Translations under genes and position numbers: made by a program | Assembly: GCA_903921965.1 (NCBI GenBank) | Contig: CAIXSE010000623.1 | Coordinates: 1-5,029 of the forward strand | Direction of reading: 5' to 3' | Length of the DNA stretch: 5,029 nt | Origin: an uncultured Thermoleophilia bacterium | GTDB lineage: Bacteria; Actinomycetota; Thermoleophilia; UBA2241 | Notes under the pieces: model-generated | Told to the model about the DNA's origin: nothing | Seen by the model: only the letters and a program-made list of their open reading frames with translations | The model's database searches: none | Part shown: piece by piece, positions 1 through 4,957 of the stretch | Layout: each line of letters starts with the position of its first letter | How positions within the stretch are numbered: the first letter of the stretch is position 1

Positions 1-1924
1 CGAGGGCGAGCTCATCGGGCACGAGGCCATCGAGATCCTGCGCGGCGAAGCGCTCAAGCGTCACCCCGACGACAAGCCCGGAGCCGGCAAGAAGAAGGGC
101 GGGCGCGGCAAGGCCGCGGCCACCCCGGAGCCGGCGCCCGATCCGGCCGACAACGGCGACCCGCACGTCAAGGCCATGCTGCCGGCGGCCGTGGTCGACC
201 GCCACATCCGCGTGCGCTACTCCGCGCTCACCAAGGACGAGGTGCAGGCGGCCTTCGCCAAGCCGTCCACCGTGGACTTCAACCTGGCCGAGGCGGCGCA
301 CTCGCGTCAGGACATCGACCTCATCTGGGGCGCCGTGCTCACGCGCTTCATGTCGCTGGCGGCGTACCGCTTCGGGTCGAACTTCCTCTCCATCGGACGC
401 GTGCAGTCGCCTACCCTGCGGCTCGTGGTCGAGCGCGAGCTCGAGCGCCGCGCCTTCGTCCCCGTGCCGTACTGGGAGATCAAGGCCACGCTGAGCCGCG
501 GCGACGACACCGTCGAGGTGGCGCACGCCAAGGGTCGCTTCGACACGCAGGAGGCGATGGAGGCCGCGCTGGCGAACGCCCGCTCAGACACCGGGGTGGT
601 GACCGCCTACAAGGCCGAGCCCAAGCCCGACAAGCCGCCGGCGCCGTTCAACACGACCGCCCTCATGAGCGCGGCCTCGGGGGCCGGCATGACCCCGGCG
701 AGGGCCATGCGCGCGTCGGAGTCGCTGTACCTCGACGGTCTCATCAGCTACCCGCGCACCGACAACACGGTCTACCCGCCGTCCATCGACCTGCGCGGCA
801 GCCTGGAGACCCTGAGGGACTGGAAGCCGGTCGCCGCCACCGCCTCACGGCTCGCCGTGCAGGACAAGCTCACGCCGACGCAGGGCAAGAAGCGCACCAC
901 CGACCACCCGCCGATCTACCCCGTCGGGGTGCCGGCGAAGGCCCTCGAAGGCGACCAGGCCAAGGTGTACGACCTCGTGGTGCGGCGCTTCCTCGCCACG
1001 CTGCTTCCCGCCGCGATCATCGAGCGGCAGCGCGTCGACGTGCGCATCGGCGAGGAGCCGTTCCTCGCCTACGGGGCGCGGGTCGCGTCGCTGGGGTACC
1101 TGGAGGTCTACGAGCAGTACGCGGCCAAGCGCGACCGCCCGCTGCCGCAGCTGCAGCCCGGGGACGAGCTGCACGTGGACGACCTGCACTCGGAGGCCAA
1201 AGAGACGCAGCCGCCGGGCCGCTACGGCCAGGGCAGGCTCATCGAGAAGATGGAGGAGCTCGGGCTGGGCACCAAGGCCACCCGCGCCGACATCATCCAG
1301 CACCTCTACGACCGCGGCTACGTGCGCGACAACCCGGTCGAGCCCACCGAGCTCGGCGTGGCGCTCATCGCCGCCTTCGACGCGGCCATGGAGAACGCGC
1401 CGGTCGACATCTCGTCGCCCGGCATGACCTCCGTGCTCGAGCAGCAGATGGACCGCATCAGCGAGGGCCAGCTCCGCCGCGACGAGGTGGTCTCCGAGAG
1501 CCAGCAGATGCTGGAGCACGCGTGGAAGCTCCTGGACGAGCACATCACCGAGATCCGCGACAAGATCAAGACCGGCGAGCGCGAGGACCTCACGCTGGGC
1601 GAGTGCCAGAACTGCGGCGGCGTGCTCCGCGTGCTGCGCGGCAAGACCGGCAAGCGCTTCGTCGCCTGCGTGGGTAAAGAGGGCGACGAGCCGCGGGTGG
1701 GCCCGGACGGCCGCCAGCTTCGCGGGTGCGGCCAGACGTTCCCGCTGCCCCAGCGCGGCACCATCACGCCCACCGGCAAGACCTGCGGCAGCTGCGGCTG
1801 GCCGGAGATCAAGGTGGTGGGCGCCGGCGGGCGCGGCCGGCCGTGGGTCCTGTGCATCGACATCGACTGCCCGAGCAAAGAGGAGTTCCGCGCCCGGGCG
1901 AAGGCCAGGAAGCAGAGCAGCTGA
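1..1924 (+). CDS. topA: DNA topoisomerase I (type IA), archaeal-like, 5'-truncated by window edge
   Basis: Type IA topoisomerases cut one DNA strand through a 5'-phosphotyrosine and relax negative supercoils. The frame is open from base 2 to the TGA at 1922-1924, giving 640 codons; the ATG at 176 is internal. Numbering from base 2, residue 1 is the first Glu of the Toprim DREGE-type motif (EGELIGHEAIEI), so the DxD acids lie upstream. Residues 68-125 continue the core (RYSALTKDEV, then WGAVLTRF). GRVQSPT is at 132-138. The catalytic Tyr is Y250 in GLISYPRTDNTVYP. DHPPIYP is at 301-307 and GRYGQGRLIEKMEELGLGTK at about 406-425. Two C-terminal zinc fingers follow: C535/C538/C556/C576 and C595/C598/C618/C623. 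EGELIG, SYPRTDNTVYP, GLGTKATR and the PLPQRGTI linker between fingers resemble archaeal TopA more than E. coli-type TopA (GRPSTYA). Oddities are a K/G/A/P-rich insert at about 19-67 and a long loop in finger 1. Roughly 60-110 N-terminal residues are probably missing. Family assignment is firm; the archaeal affinity is inferred from motifs. Confidence 0.96.
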   Translation, partial: EGELIGHEAIEILRGEALKRHPDDKPGAGKKKGGRGKAAATPEPAPDPADNGDPHVKAMLPAAVVDRHIRVRYSALTKDEVQAAFAKPSTVDFNLAEAAHSRQDIDLIWGAVLTRFMSLAAYRFGSNFLSIGRVQSPTLRLVVERELERRAFVPVPYWEIKATLSRGDDTVEVAHAKGRFDTQEAMEAALANARSDTGVVTAYKAEPKPDKPPAPFNTTALMSAASGAGMTPARAMRASESLYLDGLISYPRTDNTVYPPSIDLRGSLETLRDWKPVAATASRLAVQDKLTPTQGKKRTTDHPPIYPVGVPAKALEGDQAKVYDLVVRRFLATLLPAAIIERQRVDVRIGEEPFLAYGARVASLGYLEVYEQYAAKRDRPLPQLQPGDELHVDDLHSEAKETQPPGRYGQGRLIEKMEELGLGTKATRADIIQHLYDRGYVRDNPVEPTELGVALIAAFDAAMENAPVDISSPGMTSVLEQQMDRISEGQLRRDEVVSESQQMLEHAWKLLDEHITEIRDKIKTGEREDLTLGECQNCGGVLRVLRGKTGKRFVACVGKEGDEPRVGPDGRQLRGCGQTFPLPQRGTITPTGKTCGSCGWPEIKVVGAGGRGRPWVLCIDIDCPSKEEFRARAKARKQSS

Positions 1925-1969
1925 CATTGGCGGCGCGCGGCCGCAGGCCCTCGCGCCCTCACGTCGCGC

Positions 1970-1975
1970 AAGGAG
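1970..1975 (+). promoter_or_regulatory. Shine-Dalgarno site for tmk
   Basis: AAGGAG lies 4 nt before the GTG at 1980. This spacing is a little short, but the next in-frame candidate, GTG at 1998, would be 22 nt away. The site therefore supports the 1980 start. Confidence 0.7.
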
Positions 1976-1979
1976 ACAC

Positions 1980-2645
1980 GTGGACGCTCTCCCGGGCGTG
2001 CTGATCACCCTCGAAGGCTGCGACGGCTGCGGCAAGAGCACGCAGGCGGCGCTGCTCTGCGAGCGCCTCACCGCCTGCGGGCTGCCGGTCGGCACCGTCG
2101 CCGCACCCGGCGCCGTCATCCGTGAGCCCGGCGGTACCCCGGCCGGCGAGGCGGTGCGCGACCTCCTGCTGCACGGCCCGGCCGAGCTGGCGCCGTGGAC
2201 CGAGGCGCTCCTGTACGCGGCCGCCCGCGCCGAGCTCGTCGACCGCGTGCTCCTGCCGGCGCTGGCGGACGGCCGCGTGCTCGTGCTCGACCGCTTCGTC
2301 GACTCGTCCCTCGCCTACCAGGGCTTCGCCCGGGGCCTTGGCGTCGACGAGGTGCTGGCCGTCAACGAGCCGGGCCTGCGCGGGCTCATGCCCGACCTCA
2401 CGCTCGTGATCGACGTAGACCCCGTGGTCGGCCTCGCCCGCGCCGGCGGTACGCCGGACCGCATCGAGGCCGAAGGGCTCGAACTGCAGCGGCGGGTGGC
2501 CGCCGGCTTCGCCGTCGTCGCCCGCCGGTACCCCGAGCGCGTGCGCCTCGTCGACGGCTTCCGCGACGTCGGGCTCGTGGCGGCCGACGTGGAGGCGGCG
2601 GCCCTCGAGGCCATCGCCGCCGCCGGGCTCCGTCTGGGGAGCTGA
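1980..2645 (+). CDS. tmk: thymidylate kinase (dTMP kinase)
   Basis: This cytosolic kinase phosphorylates dTMP to dTDP with ATP, an essential step toward dTTP. The product is 221 residues, close to the usual 205-215 for bacterial Tmk. The P-loop is GCDGCGKST at residues 13-21. The substrate-binding REPGGT is at 48-53, the DRF motif starts DRFVDSSLAYQG at 104-115, and PDLTLVIDVDP is at 138-148. The lid region around 152-173 has Arg154 and Arg161. With no Arg in the P-loop and arginines in the lid, it looks like the type II (E. coli-like) class. The segment between the P-loop helix and REPGGT (about 35-47) is around 8 residues longer than usual. The GTG start follows AAGGAG. The gene sits 55 nt after topA and 6 nt before holB, the actinobacterial topA-tmk-holB order. 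Function is secure. Confidence 0.97.
   Translation: MDALPGVLITLEGCDGCGKSTQAALLCERLTACGLPVGTVAAPGAVIREPGGTPAGEAVRDLLLHGPAELAPWTEALLYAAARAELVDRVLLPALADGRVLVLDRFVDSSLAYQGFARGLGVDEVLAVNEPGLRGLMPDLTLVIDVDPVVGLARAGGTPDRIEAEGLELQRRVAAGFAVVARRYPERVRLVDGFRDVGLVAADVEAAALEAIAAAGLRLGS
2636..2641 (+). promoter_or_regulatory. Shine-Dalgarno site for holB, inside the end of tmk
   Basis: GGGGAG lies 10 nt before the GTG at 2652 and overlaps the last codons of tmk. This suggests translational coupling between the two genes. Its match to the anti-Shine-Dalgarno is limited to GGAG. Confidence 0.5.
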
Positions 2646-2651
2646 CCGCCC

Positions 2652-3782
2652 GTGTTCGACCTCGTCCCCGGGCAGCAGCGTGTCAAGGATCTCTTCGAGC
2701 GCGCCGTGCACGACGACGCCCTCAGCCACGCGTACCTGCTGGCCGGCCCGGAGGGGCTCGGCAAAACGGCCTTCGCGCGAGAGCTGGGCGTGGCCGTCGT
2801 CACCTCGTGCGGCGGCTGCGGTTCGTGCGCGGAGTGCGAGCGTGCCCGCCGCGGCGCGCACCCCGACCTGCACCTCGTCGAGCGCGAGGGCGACGTCATC
2901 CGCAAGGAGCAGGTGGACGAGATCGTGGCCGACCTCGTGCTGCGCCCCTTCGCGGCGTCGCACCGCGTGTTCGTCATCCCCGACGTCGAGTTCCTGCACG
3001 ACGCGGCCGCCAACACGCTGCTCAAGAGCCTCGAGGAGCCGCCCGCCTACGTGGTCTTCCTGCTGGTCACCGACCGGCTCGAGCGCGTCATGCCGACGAT
3101 CGTGTCCCGCTGCCAGCTGGTCGAGTTCCGTCCCCTGAGCGACCCTGAGGTGGAGACGTACCTCGTCACCGCCTTCGGCCTCGAGGGACCGGAGGGCCGG
3201 GCGCTCGCGCGGCTGTCGCACGGCGCGGTCGAGCACGCCGCCCGCCTCGCCGAGGACGCGCAGGGGCCGCGCCACAGGGAGGAGTACCTGCGCTACGCGG
3301 GCGCGGCGGTGTCGCTGCAGCACGGCCAGGGCGTCGACCCGCCGGAGGCGTTCATCGGCGTGCTCGAGCGCCTCAACAAGGAGACCGAGGAGCGTATCGA
3401 CGCCGGCCTCGCGGCGCAGCTCGCCACCCTCGAGCAGCAGTTCCAGGACAAGCGCGACCTCAAGAAGCTGCAGGATGCGGCCACGGGGCGCGCCAAGCGC
3501 GAGAAGCGCCGTCTTCAGCGTCTCGCGGCCCTCGACGCCGTCGACCTGCTCTCGGCGTGGGTCCGCGACCTCTGGGTGGTAGCCTGCGGCGCTTCCGATG
3601 TACTCTGGAACTGCGACCGCACGGACGCGCTCGTCGCGGCGGCGGTCGCTACACCCGACCACTACGCGCGCCTGCTCGCCGTGATCGACCGGACGCGCAA
3701 AGACCTGTCTCTCAACATCGACCAGAGGCTCGCGCTGCAGGCCATGTTCGCGCGCTTCGAGGAGGTCGTCACTCGTGCCTAG
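2652..3782 (+). CDS. holB: DNA polymerase III delta' subunit (clamp-loader AAA+ protein)
   Basis: Delta' is the stator of the clamp loader that places the beta sliding clamp on primed DNA. The product is 376 residues, somewhat longer than the roughly 330 of E. coli HolB. It has HAYLLAGPEGLGKT with an intact Walker A at 32-39, a zinc module C53-C56-C59-C62 followed by HPDLHLV, LLKSLEEPP at 123-131, and the SRC motif at 152-154. In this family the SRC arginine reaches into the neighbouring subunit's ATP site. The Walker B position reads VIPDVEF (108-114) without a DExx acid pair, which favours delta' over tau/gamma (DnaX). Residues about 240-292 are highly charged and helical-looking, followed by the AWVRDL segment (302-307) and the NIDQRLALQAMF C-terminal helix (355-366) seen in Gram-positive delta' proteins. 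The start is GTG at 2652. The gene ends 8 nt inside ricT. Confidence 0.93.
   Translation: MFDLVPGQQRVKDLFERAVHDDALSHAYLLAGPEGLGKTAFARELGVAVVTSCGGCGSCAECERARRGAHPDLHLVEREGDVIRKEQVDEIVADLVLRPFAASHRVFVIPDVEFLHDAAANTLLKSLEEPPAYVVFLLVTDRLERVMPTIVSRCQLVEFRPLSDPEVETYLVTAFGLEGPEGRALARLSHGAVEHAARLAEDAQGPRHREEYLRYAGAAVSLQHGQGVDPPEAFIGVLERLNKETEERIDAGLAAQLATLEQQFQDKRDLKKLQDAATGRAKREKRRLQRLAALDAVDLLSAWVRDLWVVACGASDVLWNCDRTDALVAAAVATPDHYARLLAVIDRTRKDLSLNIDQRLALQAMFARFEEVVTRA
3760..3766 (+). promoter_or_regulatory. strong Shine-Dalgarno site for ricT, inside holB
   Basis: AGGAGGT is a perfect 7-base match to the anti-Shine-Dalgarno and lies 8 nt before the GTG at 3775. It fixes that start and the 8-nt overlap with holB, a typical arrangement for translational coupling. 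Confidence 0.85.
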
Positions 3783-4587
3783 GATCGCCAGCGTCGTGTT
3801 CCGCGGCGGCGGCAAGGTCTATCAGTTCGACGCCGGGGACCTGGAGGTCGCCGCCGGCGACCGCGTGGTCGTCGAGACCACGCGCGGCGCGGACTTCGGC
3901 CGGCTCGTCAGAGGTCCCGAAGAGGTGCCCGTCGAGCAGGCGCCGCGCGGCCTCAAGCGCCTCCTGCGCAAGGCCACGACGGCCGATATGGAGGCGCTCG
4001 GCTCGCACCGCGAGGGCGAGGCCGAGGCCAAGCGCGTCTGCCGCGAGCTCGTCGCCGAGCTCGGCCTCGACATGAAGGTCGTGGAGGCCCATCAGGCGTT
4101 CGAGGGCGGACGCCTCACGATCACGTTCTTCGCCGAGGAGCGCGTCGATTTCCGCGAGCTCGTCGGCAAGCTCAACGAGCGGCTCCGGCGGCGCGTCGAG
4201 CTCAAGCAGGTCAGCGCCCGCGACGAGTCGCGCATCGTCGGCGGCTTCGGTCCCTGCGGCCGCAGCCTCTGCTGCGCCACCTTCGCCGGCGACCAGGAGC
4301 CCGTCTCCATCCGCATGGCCAAAGACCAGAACCTCCCCCTCAACCCCACGAAGATCTCCGGCTGCTGTGGCCGGCTCATGTGCTGCCTCAAGTACGAGCA
4401 CCAGGTCTACGTCTCGTTCCGGAAGCGCGCGCCCAAGCGCGGCGCGATCATTTCCACGCCGGGCGGGGAAGGTAAGGTCATCGAGCTGCTCGCGCCCGTC
4501 GACAGCGTCACGGTCGACCACGGCGAGGGACGCTCTGCCACGTACAGGCTTGCCGAGCTCGGCAGGTCAGACGACCCAGAGGAGTGA
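3775..4587 (+). CDS. ricT: RicT/YaaT family protein (PSP1 domain), Fe-S regulator of RNA processing
   Basis: In Bacillus subtilis, RicT (YaaT) joins RicA and RicF in an Fe-S cluster complex that promotes RNase Y-dependent mRNA maturation and affects sporulation, competence and biofilm formation. The product here is 270 residues, close to the Bacillus protein (about 275). An N-terminal beta-rich segment (VVFRGGGKVYQF, 7-18; GDRVVVETTRG, 28-38) leads to the PSP1 core. Its signatures are ESRIVGGFGPCGRSLCCATF (151-170), EPVSIRMAKDQNLPLNPTKI (175-194), then GCCGRLMCCLKYE (196-208). Cysteines 161, 166, 167, 198, 203 and 204 match the conserved set expected to hold clusters. Cys197 stands where homologues usually have Leu, as far as I recall. 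A small beta-rich tail (about 219-262) ends the protein. Start is GTG at 3775. No ricA or ricF is visible here. The family call is firm; the role in this organism is inferred. Confidence 0.94.
   Translation: MPRIASVVFRGGGKVYQFDAGDLEVAAGDRVVVETTRGADFGRLVRGPEEVPVEQAPRGLKRLLRKATTADMEALGSHREGEAEAKRVCRELVAELGLDMKVVEAHQAFEGGRLTITFFAEERVDFRELVGKLNERLRRRVELKQVSARDESRIVGGFGPCGRSLCCATFAGDQEPVSIRMAKDQNLPLNPTKISGCCGRLMCCLKYEHQVYVSFRKRAPKRGAIISTPGGEGKVIELLAPVDSVTVDHGEGRSATYRLAELGRSDDPEE
4580..4584 (+). promoter_or_regulatory. Shine-Dalgarno site that sets the HMA gene start
   Basis: AGGAG lies 5 nt before the ATG at 4590 and overlaps the last sense codons of ricT. It overlaps the alternative in-frame GTG at 4584, so that GTG cannot use it. 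ATG 4590 is the better start. Confidence 0.8.
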
Positions 4588-4589
4588 CC

Positions 4590-4823
4590 ATGGCGACCAC
4601 CCACGCGGTGCTCAACGTACCGACAGTCTCGTGCAACCACTGCAAGATGGCCATCGAGGGCGCCGTCAAGGGTATTGACGGGGTGTCCTCCGTCAACGTC
4701 GACGTCGAGGCCAAGAGCGTGACCGTGGACTTCGACCCCGAGGCGGTGTCGCTGGAGACCGTCGAAGCGGCCGTCCAGGAAGAGGGCTACGAGGTGGCCG
4801 GCCGCCACATCTTCGAGCAGTGA
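4590..4823 (+). CDS. small heavy-metal-associated (HMA) domain protein, CopZ-like metallochaperone
   Basis: The 77-residue product is a single HMA domain, the ferredoxin-like fold used by copper chaperones and by the N-termini of copper P-type ATPases. Soluble copies bind Cu(I) through CxxC and pass it to partner proteins in the cytosol. The motif is SCNHC, with C15 and C18. The rest follows the family pattern: AIEGAVKGIDGV (about 21-32), VNVDVEAKSVTVDFDP (35-50), and the helix ending EEGYEV (64-69). The usual GM before TxC is replaced by TV, so the conserved Met of the metal loop is Val13. There is no signal peptide or membrane segment. ATG at 4590 is chosen over GTG at 4584 because of Shine-Dalgarno spacing. 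The gene begins 2 nt after ricT, so it is almost certainly co-transcribed with it. No copper ATPase or copper repressor is nearby, so the cargo and partner are unknown. The copper assignment comes from the family, not from local context. Confidence 0.9.
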   Translation: MATTHAVLNVPTVSCNHCKMAIEGAVKGIDGVSSVNVDVEAKSVTVDFDPEAVSLETVEAAVQEEGYEVAGRHIFEQ

Positions 4824-4824
4824 G

Positions 4825-4862
4825 GCCGGCGCCGGGGGGCGCGCTCACGCGCGGCCGCCGGC
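4825..4862 (+). other. GC-rich imperfect compound hairpin after the HMA gene
   Basis: GCCGGCG (4825-4831) pairs with CGCCGGC (4856-4862). Inside, GCGCG (4839-4843) pairs with CGCGC (4848-4852) around a CTCA loop. The middle is mismatched and no T-run follows. It could protect the 3' end of the operon mRNA or aid termination, but function cannot be shown from sequence. Confidence 0.4.
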
Positions 4863-4875
4863 ACCGGACGACTGT

Positions 4876-4913
4876 CCGCCGCCGCCCCGCTCCGGGCGCG
4901 GCGGCGGCGGTTT
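4876..4913 (+). terminator. terminator-like hairpin closing the topA-HMA operon
   Basis: An 11-bp perfect stem, CCGCCGCCGCC (4876-4886) with GGCGGCGGCGG (4900-4910), continues after one C-C mismatch into 3 more pairs (4888-4890 with 4896-4898) and a 5-nt loop. Only TTT (4911-4913) follows. The stem is very stable but the T-run is short, as is common in high-GC genomes. It is well placed between the operon and the tRNA promoter. The element is directional: no T-run follows the hairpin on the - strand. Confidence 0.72.
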
Positions 4914-4940
4914 GGCAAGACCCGGCGAGGCTGGTAGCAT
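4912..4940 (+). promoter_or_regulatory. sigma70-type promoter for tRNA-Lys
   Basis: The -35 box is TTGGCA (4912-4917), matching 5 of 6 consensus bases. The -10 box is TAGCAT (4935-4940), matching 4 of 6. The spacer is exactly 17 nt. The predicted start is near 4947, leaving a leader of about 10 nt before the tRNA. The bases just after the -10 box are GC-rich (AGCGCC), like the discriminators of stable-RNA promoters under stringent control; that parallel is an inference. The -35 box shares two T residues with the T-run of the upstream hairpin. Confidence 0.75.
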
Positions 4941-4951
4941 AGCGCCTCGCC
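4924..4951 (+). repeat. 8-bp perfect inverted repeat framing the -10 box
   Basis: GGCGAGGC (4924-4931) is the exact reverse complement of GCCTCGCC (4944-4951). The 12-nt centre (4932-4943) contains the predicted -10 box TAGCAT. The arms cover the promoter spacer and the predicted transcription start. It could be an operator for a dimeric regulator or a chance palindrome in GC-rich DNA. No T-run follows, so it is not an intrinsic terminator. Confidence 0.55.
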
Positions 4952-4957
4952 ACGTGT

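Noticed and set aside
176..1924. ATG at 176 as the true start of topA
   Set aside because: The same frame is open back to base 2 and encodes the conserved Toprim motif EGELIGHEAIEI, so 176 is internal and the gene begins before the window.
1930..1944. Small hairpin GCGGC/GCCGC between topA and tmk as a terminator
   Set aside because: The stem is only 5 bp with no T-run, and such palindromes are expected by chance in GC-rich sequence. The rest of the 55-nt gap shows no convincing promoter.
1726..2004. A 92-codon + strand frame bridging topA and tmk
   Set aside because: It overlaps the topA zinc-finger region and the tmk start, and its sequence has no recognisable feature.
845..2119. A 424-residue open frame on the - strand opposite topA
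   Set aside because: It overlaps the conserved topA coding region and shows only Ala/Leu/Arg-rich shadow sequence.
2195..3148. A 317-residue + strand frame overlapping tmk and holB
   Set aside because: It is extremely arginine/proline/alanine-rich, has no family motif, and runs out of frame through two well-supported genes.
1959..3815. A 618-residue open frame on the - strand spanning tmk and holB
   Set aside because: It is antisense to two clear genes, consists of low-complexity R/A/G/V/E-rich text without recognisable motifs, and is explained by rare stop codons in GC-rich DNA.
4584..4823. GTG at 4584 as the start of the HMA protein (79 residues)
   Set aside because: The AGGAG ribosome site overlaps this codon; ATG at 4590 has a proper 5-nt spacing.
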